Of a stretch of DNA of 64,000 nt, positions 51,455 through 60,388 are shown piece by piece. The stretch spans positions 1-64,000 of the forward strand of contig DATDFC010000102.1 of assembly GCA_036522815.1 (NCBI GenBank), given 5' to 3'. This DNA is from AG41 sp036522815 (lineage in GTDB: Bacteria > Gemmatimonadota > Gemmatimonadetes > Gemmatimonadales > GWC2-71-9). Numbering within the stretch: the first letter of the stretch is position 1; every line of letters starts with the position of its first letter. The notes below the pieces were generated by a model. It was not told where the DNA came from. It was given only the letters and a program-made list of their open reading frames with translations, and searched no databases. A program made the position numbers and the translations under genes.

Positions 51455-51952
51455 GTGGTCTGGCTGCGCTTGGTGCATATCGTCGCAGGCGTCGTCTGGG
51501 TCGGCTCGGCCGTGTTCGCCGCCCTGTTCGTCCTTCCCACCGCCCGGGCCTTGGGCCCCGAGGGCAGCCGCTTCGTGGCGCGCCTGATGCCGCGCTCGGG
51601 CCCCGTGCTCGGCAGCGCCATGCTGTTGACGATCGTCTCGGGATTCATCATGTACGGGCGGCTCTCCGCCGGATTCAACCGGGGCTGGGTGACGTCGCGC
51701 GTGGGGCTCGCGCTCGGCGCCGGGGCGGTCGCCGCCCTCCTCGCGGTGATCGTGGGTGTGGCCGTGAACGCCCCCGCCGGCGCCAAGATGGCCAGGCTCC
51801 GCAAGGGCCTCGAACCGCAGGGCGGCACCCCGACCGCGGCGCAGGCCGCAGAGCTCGCCACCCTGCAGGCACGCGTGGAGCGGGGAGCCCAGCTCGTGGC
51901 CCTGCTGCTCCTGACGGCGGCCGGGGCGATGGCGGTCGCCCGGTACCTGTGA
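51455..51952 (+). CDS. CopD/DUF2269-like membrane protein
   Basis: GGAGG precedes the GTG at 51455. The 165-residue protein has four hydrophobic segments (VWLRLVHIVAGVVWVGSAVF, VLGSAMLLTIVSGFIMYGR, GLALGAGAVAALLAVIVGVA and GAQLVALLLLTAAGAMAVAR). The first, with H-I-x-x-G-V-x-W-V-G, matches the small CopD-like or DUF2269 membrane family. The middle is a charged helical loop. It is probably regulated by the divergent TetR protein; substrate unknown. Its stop overlaps the SDR remnant start. Confidence 0.78.
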   Translation: MVWLRLVHIVAGVVWVGSAVFAALFVLPTARALGPEGSRFVARLMPRSGPVLGSAMLLTIVSGFIMYGRLSAGFNRGWVTSRVGLALGAGAVAALLAVIVGVAVNAPAGAKMARLRKGLEPQGGTPTAAQAAELATLQARVERGAQLVALLLLTAAGAMAVARYL

Positions 51953-52200
51953 GCGCTCTCGCCGGGAAGGTGGTGCTCGTCACCGGCAGCTCGCGGGGCA
52001 TTGGTGCCGCGATCGCGACACTGTTCGCGCAGCACGGCGCCAGGGTGGCGCTGCACGGCCGGGATGAGGAGGCGCTCTCGGCCGTGCGGGCCGCCATCGG
52101 GCGCGGCGCGGCCGCGAGATGTCGCGCGCGCGGCCGTATTCCTCGCGTCGGACGAGGCGGGGTGTCCCCGTGATGGGCCCCATGGGATTCGAATCAACGA
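51949..52200 (+). pseudogene. SDR oxidoreductase remnant (internal deletion)
   Basis: A GTG at 51949 overlaps the upstream stop and begins MSALAGKVVLVTGSSRGIGA followed by AIATLFAQHGARVALHGRDE, the coenzyme-binding start of a short-chain dehydrogenase. After about 50 residues the reading frame shifts, and the +1 frame then reads RDVARAAVFLASDEAG, a late SDR segment. The YxxxK active-site region in between is absent, so roughly 120 codons were lost and the frame broken. It is probably non-functional. The 218 bp from the end of the open frame (52173) to the next gene hold this debris and the 62-bp repeat. Confidence 0.7.
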
Positions 52201-52268
52201 TCATAGCCTGGCGACCGGATTTGTCGTCGGGCTGCGCTCCCCCCGCTAACGCCTTTCTCCCCTGCCGG

Positions 52269-52330
52269 TTGAGTCCGGACACTGCCACGTTGCCCGGCTA
52301 TTGCTCGCGTCTCCGTAGCTTGGGTCGCGT
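52269..52330 (+). repeat. 62-bp upstream repeat, copy A
   Basis: This 62-bp sequence matches copy B at 53094-53155 without gaps (53 of 62 identical). It ends in TAGCTTGGGTCGCGT, about 60 bp before the ATG at 52392. It probably holds a promoter or regulatory element shared by the two following genes. Confidence 0.75.
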
Positions 52331-52391
52331 GACATGTGCGACACCAACGCAAGCCATGGCAGGTGAAGGAAACAGGGAGAAAGGCGGAGCA

Positions 52392-53090
52392 ATGACCTCG
52401 ACCATCACAGCGGCTCTCCTGGGTCTGATGTCCGGGTCCGCTGAAAGCGCATTGCCCCGCCTCGAGCTCGCGCCGGCTGCTCGTGCGGTCCTCGCCGCGT
52501 TCGCGGCCAGCCCCACGGAGCGCCTCGCCTGCCTGCTCGGCTCCGTTGACGGCCCGACGGTTCGGGTCAAGTCCGTGTCGGAGACTGACGACAGCGGCGC
52601 GACGGCCACGCGCGTGGTCGCCCGCGCCCCATGCCCGCCTGGAGCGGTGGGGCGAGTCCACTCCCACCCGGGCGCCGAGCGGTGCTGGTACTGGTTCCCG
52701 GGCACCCAAGTCGAGACCTCGGACGCCGTCTCGTTCCGCCGCGGCGGCTACCCAGTCGACGCCATCGTGTGCGGTCCGACGCTGGTCTATGTCACCCGCG
52801 CCGGCGGCGCCGAGGCCCAGAGCCTCGCGTTAGTGGGCCGCAACGTGCCGGTCCTGCTGGTGGCTGCCGCGGTCGCGTTCGCGACCGCCCAAGACTCCAC
52901 CATGCGCAGGCCGTGCGGAGGCCAAATCGTGGCGTCGGACGAGCGCGAGCCCGACGGGAGCTTCCTCGTGCGCTGGGCGCGCGCGATTCGCTCGGCTGCT
53001 CTGAAACCGCGGATCTCCCAGTCCGCGCGACTCACGTTGCAGTATCGGCGTCCGCTGGGCGCGCAGCTCGGGATTACGCTCCACCTCTAG
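52392..53090 (+). CDS. JAMM/MPN-like (JAB) domain protein
   Basis: GGCGGAG precedes the ATG at 52392. The 232-residue protein has SPTERLACLLGSVDG (Glu43 where JAMM proteins have the first conserved Glu), VGRVHSHPGAERCW with His90-Ser-His92-Pro, then ETSDAVSFRRGGYPVDAIVC, ending with CGPTLVYVTRAGG. JAMM enzymes use E, H-x-H and S-x2-D to hold a catalytic zinc, removing ubiquitin-like tags or, in prokaryotes, other isopeptide-linked groups. The H-x-H to S-D spacing is longer than usual, so activity is uncertain. A long charged tail follows (MRRPCGG...ALKPR). It follows copy A of the 62-bp repeat. Confidence 0.55.
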   Translation: MTSTITAALLGLMSGSAESALPRLELAPAARAVLAAFAASPTERLACLLGSVDGPTVRVKSVSETDDSGATATRVVARAPCPPGAVGRVHSHPGAERCWYWFPGTQVETSDAVSFRRGGYPVDAIVCGPTLVYVTRAGGAEAQSLALVGRNVPVLLVAAAVAFATAQDSTMRRPCGGQIVASDEREPDGSFLVRWARAIRSAALKPRISQSARLTLQYRRPLGAQLGITLHL

Positions 53091-53093
53091 CCA

Positions 53094-53155
53094 TTGACTC
53101 CGGACATCTCCGCGTTGCCCGGCCATTGCTCGTGTCTCCCTACCTTGGGTCGCGT
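53094..53155 (+). repeat. 62-bp upstream repeat, copy B
   Basis: Copy B of the repeat at 52269-52330, 53 of 62 positions identical, with TACCTTGGGTCGCGT at its end. It begins three bases after the stop of the JAMM-like gene and lies about 75 bp before the lipoprotein ATG at 53231. Confidence 0.75.
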
Positions 53156-53230
53156 TCACATGAACGCCACACCGACGGGTTGCAGGAGTGGCGGTGCTAG
53201 ACCGGAAGCGACCCACACCAGGAGGCATAT

Positions 53231-53803
53231 ATGCTTGGATTGATCGCAACACTCACTCGGGGTCGCGTGCTTCGCGCCCTGGCGACCGCAGGCATCATCG
53301 GCGCTGCAGCGTGTCAGGATGCCAGCAGAGCCGTCGGGCCCACCAAAGACGTCGGGGAGGCCAACGCCCTTTTCTTGGCCGCACCCCAACCCGACCTGAT
53401 CGTGAAGAGTTTTACCTACGCACCAATCGATCCGAATTATCCCGGCTACGCGTGGTCGACGGACGTCGAGCTTACAGCAGTCGTCAGCAATGTCGGCCTC
53501 GCGACGGCGGGCGCCTCGATCCTCAGTTTCAGCGGCTGGGCTCCCGCGACGTTGCAGCCGCTCTCTCCGGTGCTGTCGCCATCCTCACCCTGGCTCGCCT
53601 GCACCATGCCGCTGCGGGACGGGCAGTTTTGGGTGCCGGCGCTTGCCCCGGGTCAGGACTACATCGTGCACTGGACTGTCCATCTCCAAGACGGGTCTTA
53701 CTACCAGATCACGGCGACCGCCAATTCGCCCCAGTGCACCTCAGAATGGGACCTGTCGAACAACTCGGCGCTCGTCCACTTCCAGGTAATCATCATCAAT
53801 TGA
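53231..53803 (+). CDS. Exported lipoprotein with CARDB-like fold
   Basis: CAGGAGG precedes the ATG. The 190-residue product has a lipobox signal (ATAGIIGAAACQDASRA) and then PDLIVKSFTYAPIDPNYPG, VELTAVVSNVGLATAGASIL, FWVPALAPGQDYIVHWTVHL and QCTSEWDLSNNSALVHFQVI. This is the CARDB pattern (P-D-L-x-V, V-x-N-x-G-x-A-x-A, D-x-x-N-N-x-A), a beta-sandwich used for surface adhesion or binding. A hairpin at 53844 terminates it. Confidence 0.78.
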   Translation: MLGLIATLTRGRVLRALATAGIIGAAACQDASRAVGPTKDVGEANALFLAAPQPDLIVKSFTYAPIDPNYPGYAWSTDVELTAVVSNVGLATAGASILSFSGWAPATLQPLSPVLSPSSPWLACTMPLRDGQFWVPALAPGQDYIVHWTVHLQDGSYYQITATANSPQCTSEWDLSNNSALVHFQVIIIN

Positions 53804-53843
53804 CGGCCCCCGTGAGGCACCGGTGCCGTTCCGTAGCTGTGAG

Positions 53844-53871
53844 GCAGCGCCGCGCTCCCGCGCGGCGCTGC
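53844..53871. terminator. Bidirectional hairpin terminator
   Basis: GCAGCGCCGCGC (53844-53855) pairs perfectly with GCGCGGCGCTGC (53860-53871) around TCCC, with ACTGCGTTTT following on the forward strand. It lies between the lipoprotein stop and the convergent BTAD gene end, so it can serve both. Confidence 0.8.
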
Positions 53872-53881
53872 ACTGCGTTTT

Positions 53882-56017
53882 CTAGGCGGGCAGTCGTGCC
53901 CGCAGCTCGGCGAGGGCGCGACGGCCCTGCTCGTCACCCGGCTCGAGCACCCGCTCGGCCGCGGCGAGCGCCCGGCGCGCAGCGCGCGGAGCGGATTCGG
54001 CGAGCGCCGCGTGCACCGCTGCCACTGCCTCGGCGAACGCGGCCGCGGGCGGTCCCGTCCGGGCCAGGAGCTCCGCTCGCAACAGGCGCGATTCCAGGTC
54101 GGGGCGCGACGCCAGCGCTGCCGCAGCGCGGGCCCGCAGTGCGCGTCGCTCGCCGGCCAGGAGGCGCTCCCCGCTCACGACTTCGGCGATGAGCGGCGCG
54201 GCGAAGCGATAGCGCTCCCCGTCGAAGGTGAGCAACCCGTGGCGCTCCAGGACGGCGAGCAACTGCTCGATGCGCTCGGGTGCGACGCCGGTGAGCGCGG
54301 CGATGAGCTCCGGGTCCACGGCGAGCGCGCCGATGCTCGCCGCGCGCAGCACCTGCAGGGTCGCCGCGTCCAGCTCCGCGACCCGGGCCAAGACTGCCTG
54401 GCGCGCCAGGCTCGGGACCGACATCGGGAGCGGTTCCTCGATGGTGACGCCCGGACGGGGCCAGGTGAGCGCCTCCGCGCGCAGGATCGCGGTCTTCTCG
54501 AGCCCTTGCAACATGGTGACGATCAGAAACGGGTTCCCGCTCGTCTCGAAGAAGACACGACGAGCCAGGCGATCGAGATCCGCCTGGTTCACGCACCAGG
54601 CGCTGCCGTGCAGTACGAGCTCCCGCGTCTCGGCCGCGGAGAGGGGCTCGAGCTGCACCGTCTGGCCCGGCACTCTTCCCGCGCGTCCGACGTCGCTCCG
54701 CAGGCGAACCAGCGCGCGCGAGGGCTCCTGGAATGTCGCGCGCGCGCTCAGCACCAGCAGCACCGGCAGCCCGGCGAGCTGCGGCATGGCGCCACCGAGC
54801 GCCTCGATGCTGGCGCCGTCCGCGCAATGCGCCTCGTCCACCGCCAGCGCCACGGGTTGCTCCTCAGCGAGCGCCCGCAGCAGCGACGCCAGGGCCGCCG
54901 CCACCTCGGCGTGGTCGGCGGGTGCGCGCGATGCGACGCCTGGGAACGCTTCGGGCGCCAGGGTCGCGAGCGCGGCGAGCGCGTAGGGGTCGGCGGCGGC
55001 GCTGCCTGGCGCGCGCATCAGGCCCGCGCGCAACAGAGTCCGGAGCGTGCTCCAGGGGGCGTCGCGGTCGCTCTCGAGCGGCGTGGCGACCGCCGCCACC
55101 GCGCCCTGGAGCGCGAAGCGGTCCACGCACTCGGTCAGAAGCCGGGTCTTTCCCGTCCCCGGGTCACCGGTGATCAAAACGGTCTGCGGGCCCCGTTGTA
55201 ACGTCTCCGCGACCAGCGTGAACGCCTCCCGATGCGCCCGTGCCTGGCCCACCAGCGGCGGCCTCGTTTCCCCGGGCGGCCGCGTGTGCCGCCGCCAGCG
55301 CTGCCCCCGGATGCGGTCGGCGAGCGCCGCCAGCTCGCGGCCCGGTTGCTCGCCCAGGGCCGCCAAGCGGGTGGCGAACTCGTGAAACGCCGCGAGCGCC
55401 CCGGCGGCGTCCCCGCTCAGCGCGCAGGCGCGCATCAATAGCTGCACGGCTGGCTCTCCATACGGCTGCAGGGCGAGTGCGCGACGGGCCGACGCGCTCG
55501 CGTCGGACTCGCGCGCTGTGGCCAGTGCCTCCTCACCGGCCGCGACCAGCGCGGCGGCCGCCCGCGCGCGATACCGGTCCCGCTCCTGTGCTGCCCACTC
55601 CTCGAACGCGGGCGCGCCCTCGAGGGCGAAGCCCTCGAGAAAATCGCCCTCCACGAGACGGGCGGCATCGGCAGGGCTGCGGTCCAGCAGCGCGTCGAAC
55701 CGCAGCGCATCCACCTCGAGTGCGTCCTCGCGCAGCAGGATCGAGTCGCTATCGGACGCGAGGCGCGCCTCACCGACGTGCGCCCGCAGCCGCCGGATCG
55801 CCTCGTTGAGCGAGTGGCGCGCCCGGGCGTCGTCGGTCTCCGGCCAGAGCACTCCCACCAGATGCGCCCGGGTCCGTCTGCGCTTAGGAGAAAGGGCGAG
55901 GTAGACGAGCAACGCGAGATGCTTGCGACGCAACACCTCGGGCGGCGCCGGGCCGCCGGCGAGGCGCGCGGTCGGCACCCCGAAGCAATGAAGCTCCAGG
56001 GGAGGCAGTCCGGACAT
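53882..56017 (-). CDS. BTAD-domain regulator with AAA ATPase (SARP/LAL-like)
   Basis: The 711-residue protein has an N-terminal winged-helix domain of the OmpR/BTAD type (LELHCFGVPTARLAGGPAPP, KHLALLVYLALSPKRRRTRA, LWPETDDARARHSLNEAIRR), a tetratricopeptide-like BTAD region (RALALQPYGEPAVQLLMRAC) and an AAA_16 ATPase (VLITGDPGTGKTRLLTECVD, Lys290; VALAVDEAHCADGASIEALG). The C-terminus is a helical repeat region. Such proteins are ATP-dependent activators of metabolic or stress genes. It is preceded by an inverted repeat and tandem octamers (56039-56097), possible binding sites. It may regulate itself. Confidence 0.85.
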   Translation of the reverse strand: MSGLPPLELHCFGVPTARLAGGPAPPEVLRRKHLALLVYLALSPKRRRTRAHLVGVLWPETDDARARHSLNEAIRRLRAHVGEARLASDSDSILLREDALEVDALRFDALLDRSPADAARLVEGDFLEGFALEGAPAFEEWAAQERDRYRARAAAALVAAGEEALATARESDASASARRALALQPYGEPAVQLLMRACALSGDAAGALAAFHEFATRLAALGEQPGRELAALADRIRGQRWRRHTRPPGETRPPLVGQARAHREAFTLVAETLQRGPQTVLITGDPGTGKTRLLTECVDRFALQGAVAAVATPLESDRDAPWSTLRTLLRAGLMRAPGSAAADPYALAALATLAPEAFPGVASRAPADHAEVAAALASLLRALAEEQPVALAVDEAHCADGASIEALGGAMPQLAGLPVLLVLSARATFQEPSRALVRLRSDVGRAGRVPGQTVQLEPLSAAETRELVLHGSAWCVNQADLDRLARRVFFETSGNPFLIVTMLQGLEKTAILRAEALTWPRPGVTIEEPLPMSVPSLARQAVLARVAELDAATLQVLRAASIGALAVDPELIAALTGVAPERIEQLLAVLERHGLLTFDGERYRFAAPLIAEVVSGERLLAGERRALRARAAAALASRPDLESRLLRAELLARTGPPAAAFAEAVAAVHAALAESAPRAARRALAAAERVLEPGDEQGRRALAELRARLPA

Positions 56018-56038
56018 TTGGGAAGAAACTAACGCCTA

Positions 56039-56097
56039 GGCGTCTGGGCGCCTCGCTACAGCCACCATACCTCTAGACGCCCAGACGCCCGGACGCG
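56039..56097. repeat. Inverted repeat plus tandem octamers upstream of the BTAD gene
   Basis: GGCGTCTGGGCG (56039-56050) and CGCCCAGACGCC (56078-56089) form a perfect 12-bp inverted repeat separated by 27 bases. The right arm lies in three tandem 8-bp units (AGACGCCC, AGACGCCC, GGACGCGC; about 56075-56098). They lie 22 bp upstream of the BTAD start and may be its operator. Confidence 0.55.
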
Positions 56098-56225
56098 CAG
56101 GAACCCAATCTAACGGATCACCTCTCGCGCCCGAAGCGCTCGGCCCGCCCTTTGAACCCGGGTCTGCTCGCAAGCATCCTACACGCAGGCCACGCTGTGT
56201 CGTGAAACCCCCGTCAGGAGGGACA

Positions 56226-56639
56226 ATGAAACGCGAGCGACTCCTCATCGCCCTGAGCGCCGTCAATGTAGCCGTGCTGGCGTTCTCCCTGGCCCAGGCG
56301 CCGCGCGCCGGGGCCCAGGACGTGGCACCGGTGCTGCGGGGCCGTTCGCTGGAAATCGTGGACGCACACGGCCACGTCCGCGCCAGCATCACCATCTACC
56401 CGGCCGATCCCACGGTCAAAATGCCCGATGGCACCACCGGGTACCCGGAGACCGTGCTGCTTCGGCTGATCAGCTCGACGGGCCGCCCGAATATCAAGAT
56501 TGCCGCCAGCGAAGATGGATCGGGCATGGTGCTCGGCGGCGAATCGGATCCGGCCTACATTCAGCTGCTCGCGAGAGGCACCAATACGTCCGTGAAGATG
56601 ATCAACAAAGACGGGCGGGAGCAGGTGATCAAGCCGTAA
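56226..56639 (+). CDS. Hypothetical exported protein, 137 residues
   Basis: A CAGGAGGGA ribosome site precedes the ATG at 56226. The protein has a signal peptide (LIALSAVNVAVLAFSLAQA) and a mature part, VLRGRSLEIVDAHGHVRASI, TIYPADPTVK, ETVLLRLISSTGRPNIKIAA, DGSGMVLGGESDPAYIQLLA and VKMINKDGREQVIKP. The repeated beta-strand and G-x-V-R pattern suggests a small periplasmic beta-solenoid or single-domain protein. No family is recognised. Confidence 0.7.
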   Translation: MKRERLLIALSAVNVAVLAFSLAQAPRAGAQDVAPVLRGRSLEIVDAHGHVRASITIYPADPTVKMPDGTTGYPETVLLRLISSTGRPNIKIAASEDGSGMVLGGESDPAYIQLLARGTNTSVKMINKDGREQVIKP

Positions 56640-56868
56640 CGATCAGGGGTCCGCCCACCGCGGGAGACCGCCCCGGGGTCGCCTGCTCGGCGTAGCAGCG
56701 CCGGAACGGCGTGGAGCGGTCATGGGGTGAGGCTTGCGGGTCCCGCCCGGCCGCCCACCCGGTTACCTTGGGGGTCGGCCCGGCGGGGGAGCGCGATCGG
56801 CGCAGCTCCCATTGCTGGCGCGACCCGTTGTCGCGGATATGTTCAGACACCAGCTCAGGAGCCGCACC

Positions 56869-56910
56869 ATGGCGACGTCTCGCTCGGGGGAACCCGCCCG
56901 GCGTGGCTGA
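56869..56910 (+). CDS. Possible 13-codon leader ORF overlapping the kinase start
   Basis: CAGGAG precedes an ATG at 56869 that opens MATSRSGEPARRG and ends with TGA at 56908, overlapping the kinase GTG (56903) by 8 bp. If translated, it could couple ribosomes into the kinase frame, which itself has no good ribosome site. Confidence 0.35.
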   Translation: MATSRSGEPARRG

Positions 56911-57706
56911 CCTGCGAACGGCGCTGCAGGACGCGCTGGGCCCGACCTACCGGGTCGAGCGCGAGGTGCGTCCGGTAGGCACCTGCCGCATGTTCGTCGC
57001 GCTCGAAGGAGCGAGCGGACCGGCTCTCCTCGTGAAAGTCCTGCCGGGGGAGCTGTCGCTCGCGTTGGACACGGCGCTGCTCGAGCGCGAGCTCCAGATG
57101 CTGGCGGAGCGTCTGAGCGCGCCGCCCCTCGTGCCTCCGCGCGGCTCCGGACGCGCCGGCGCGTTGGTATATCACTCGCGCGCGTTCGTGGAAGGCACCA
57201 CGCTGCGCGCCTGGCTCACCCGCAACGGCGAGCTGCCGCTGCGCCGGGCGGTCGAGATTCTGCGCGACGTGCTCAGCGCGCTGGCCCACGCGCACGCCGC
57301 CCACATCGCCCACGGCGACCTGAAGCCCGAAAACGTCCTCCTCACCGAAGGCCACACGCTGGTCGCCGATACCGGGATCGTGGGAGCGGTGGAGCGTTCT
57401 CTGCCGCGCGGCGCGCCCGGGGCGGTGACCGGGGCGCTGTGCGCCACCACCTATGTGGCGCCGGAGCGGCGCGCGCCCGGAGGGAAGAACGGCGCGGCGG
57501 CGGCCACGCCGGCCGACGACATGTTCGCCGTGGGCGTGCTGGTGCACGAGATGTTGACGGGTCGCCCGCCCACGCCGGAATCGGAGCCACTCGAGGAGGT
57601 CCGCTCGGTGCCCCCGTGGCTCGCCGAGCTGGAGCGGCGCTGCCTCGCGCCCGACCCGGCGAGCCGCTGGCCGGATGGCGGCGCGGCGCTCGCCGCAATG
57701 AGCTGA
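56903..57706 (+). CDS. Protein-kinase-like protein with altered catalytic motifs
   Basis: The 267-residue product, starting from the GTG at 56903, has an eukaryotic-like kinase fold: VKVLPGE (Lys45), a helix with ELQMLAERLSAP, a hinge, HAAHIAHGDLKPENVLLTEG (normally H-R-D, here His137-Gly-Asp139) and HTLVADTGIV (Asp156-Thr-Gly in place of Asp-Phe-Gly), then TTYVAPERRAP and a C-lobe (DDMFAVGVLVHEMLTGRPPT). The lysine, catalytic Asp, Asn144 and metal Asp are kept, so weak activity is possible, but two signature residues differ. There is no transmembrane or sensor domain. A cytosolic kinase or pseudokinase is the likely reading. Confidence 0.75.
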   Translation: MADLRTALQDALGPTYRVEREVRPVGTCRMFVALEGASGPALLVKVLPGELSLALDTALLERELQMLAERLSAPPLVPPRGSGRAGALVYHSRAFVEGTTLRAWLTRNGELPLRRAVEILRDVLSALAHAHAAHIAHGDLKPENVLLTEGHTLVADTGIVGAVERSLPRGAPGAVTGALCATTYVAPERRAPGGKNGAAAATPADDMFAVGVLVHEMLTGRPPTPESEPLEEVRSVPPWLAELERRCLAPDPASRWPDGGAALAAMS

Positions 57707-57716
57707 CTGCTCCTCC

Positions 57717-58520
57717 TCACCCGCTCGCGCCCGAGTAGCGCTTGAGCGCGGTGCGCCACAAGAGCCGGGTCAGCGCGAACACGACTCCCGCCACCACCGC
57801 CGCGACCAGCGCGAACCCGGGCTCGAGTCGTCCCGTGAGAGCGGACGCAGGGATCGTCGTGGTCCAGGCGATGGGGATGAGGTACACGAAGACGAATCGC
57901 AGCGCGCCCGGATAGGCCGACACCGGATAGCGGGCGCCCTCATACACCGCGTCGAACAGCACCGAGAGGTTCTCCACCGACACGAACCAGAAGGCCAGGC
58001 TCATCAGCGCCACCCACAGCGCGTATACCACGACAACGGCAGCCGCAAGCGTCAAGCCGAACGCCGCAAGCTGCGCGACCGACGGCATCCGGCCGAGCCG
58101 GTACAGCGCGTAGCCCGCCAGGACGAGGCCGAGCACGACATCGGAGAATCGCCACACGTCGAGGCGGCGGAACGAGACGAACCCCTGCGCGTCTACTGGC
58201 TTCGCGAGCACCAGATCGAGGCCGCCGCTCTTCACTTCTCCCGCGAGCCGACCGATGCCTGGCCGCAGCACGGCTTCGATCACTCCGGTGAGCGTGTTGA
58301 ACACTCCCAGCAGGACGACGACCTCCCAATAGTCCCAGTCCCCCAGCCGCGTTGTGTGCCGGAAGAACACCGCCAGCGTGAGCAGCGCCGTGACGATCCA
58401 GAACAGCGTGCCGAGCAGACTGGCCACAAGGTTGGCGCGATACTGCACCTCTTCGGCGACGTTGAGGCGGAACAGGGCGATCAGAACGCGGAACGCGGAA
58501 GTCGGAACGCGTAACATCAT
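57717..58520 (-). CDS. ABC-2-type permease (PF06182-like), third gene of exporter
   Basis: The 267-residue protein has six hydrophobic segments, including ANLVASLLGTLFWIVTALLT, VVLLGVFNTLTGVIEAVLRP, VLGLVLAGYALYRLG, AAVVVVYALWVALMSLAFWF and LVAAVVAGVVFALTRLLWRT. The cytoplasmic motif EVKSGGLDLVLAKPVDAQ fits the PF06182 ABC-2 family (G-x-L-D-x-x-L-x-x-P). The start overlaps the upstream permease stop by 4 bp. With the next two genes it forms an exporter; substrate unknown. Confidence 0.85.
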   Translation of the reverse strand: MMLRVPTSAFRVLIALFRLNVAEEVQYRANLVASLLGTLFWIVTALLTLAVFFRHTTRLGDWDYWEVVVLLGVFNTLTGVIEAVLRPGIGRLAGEVKSGGLDLVLAKPVDAQGFVSFRRLDVWRFSDVVLGLVLAGYALYRLGRMPSVAQLAAFGLTLAAAVVVVYALWVALMSLAFWFVSVENLSVLFDAVYEGARYPVSAYPGALRFVFVYLIPIAWTTTIPASALTGRLEPGFALVAAVVAGVVFALTRLLWRTALKRYSGASG

Positions 58521-59310
58521 CCGCCCACCGCACCGTACTTGCGCAGCCCCCGGGTCCACGCCAGGCGGTAGGCACCCAGCCACACCGCGAGCCACAGGAT
58601 CTGCCCCACGAAGCCCTGCACGACCGCGGCGCCGTGCACGGCACCGGTGAGCAGGTCCACCGGGAATGCCAGCATGTAGGGGAACCATAAGAACCCCGCC
58701 ACCCGCGCTACGGTGGGCGGGAGCAGGGCGAGCGGCGCGAGCCGGCCGGAGAGAAACAGCGAGATCCCGGCGTGCAGCTCCATGATGGCGGTGGCGCGGG
58801 TGGTCCAGAACGCGAGCAGCCCCGTGGCGAAGCTGATGAAGAACCGCATCGCCGCAGCGAGCAGCACCGCTATAGCGGTGAGGGCCCACCGCCCCGTTTC
58901 GAACGGCAGCCGCACCGCGGGCCACGCCGCCGCGACGATCAGCCACACCACGAGGATCATGCCGGCGGTCCGCGCCTTGTAGGCCATGTTCTCCGCCACC
59001 GCCTCGTGCGCCGGGTGAATCGGGCGGGCCAGGCGGAAGTTCAGCTCGCCCTCACGGATCCACGAATCCAAGTACCACGAGTCCCAGGCGATGGTGAGCT
59101 GGTTGACGAGCATCAGGGCGAAGAAATAGCGCGCGAAGTCGGCGCGGGCATACCCCTGCACGGGGCCGTCCGCCGCGATCGCCCACCAGATGCCGAGCGC
59201 GACGGCCGGCTCGGTCACGCCCCAGAGCAGCCACAGGACGATGGATGCCCGGTACTGCAGGTCCTGCAGCCAGGCGGCGCGCAGCAGCGCGCCGTAGCGC
59301 CGCGGCCAGC

Positions 59311-59314
<4 letters not shown>
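58517..59314 (-). CDS. ABC-2-type permease (PF06182-like), second gene of exporter
   Basis: The 265-residue homologue starts at 59314 (MSWPRRYGALLRAAWLQDLQ) and shows six hydrophobic segments plus the motif REGELNFRLARPIHPAHEAV, the same place where the other permease has GGLDLVLAKPVDA. Paralogous permeases that make a heterodimer are common in this family. It overlaps both neighbours by 4 bp. Confidence 0.85.
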
Positions 59315-60315
<1,001 letters not shown>

Positions 60316-60388
60316 GGGTGGTGGGGGAATTTAGCCGGGTCTCTGGCGCGGCTGCGCCGCGCACCTACCTTGGGGGCCGGAGGCACCC

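Noticed and set aside
52140..52249. GIRIN segment downstream of the SDR remnant as part of an intact SDR
   Set aside because: In SDRs this motif precedes, not follows, the AAVFLASDEA segment; the order is wrong and the frame carries no other SDR motif.
53844..53871. Possible attachment site or transposon end at the 12-bp palindrome
   Set aside because: A perfect short-loop hairpin followed by TTTT after a stop codon is better explained as a terminator; no integrase or repeat partner is nearby.
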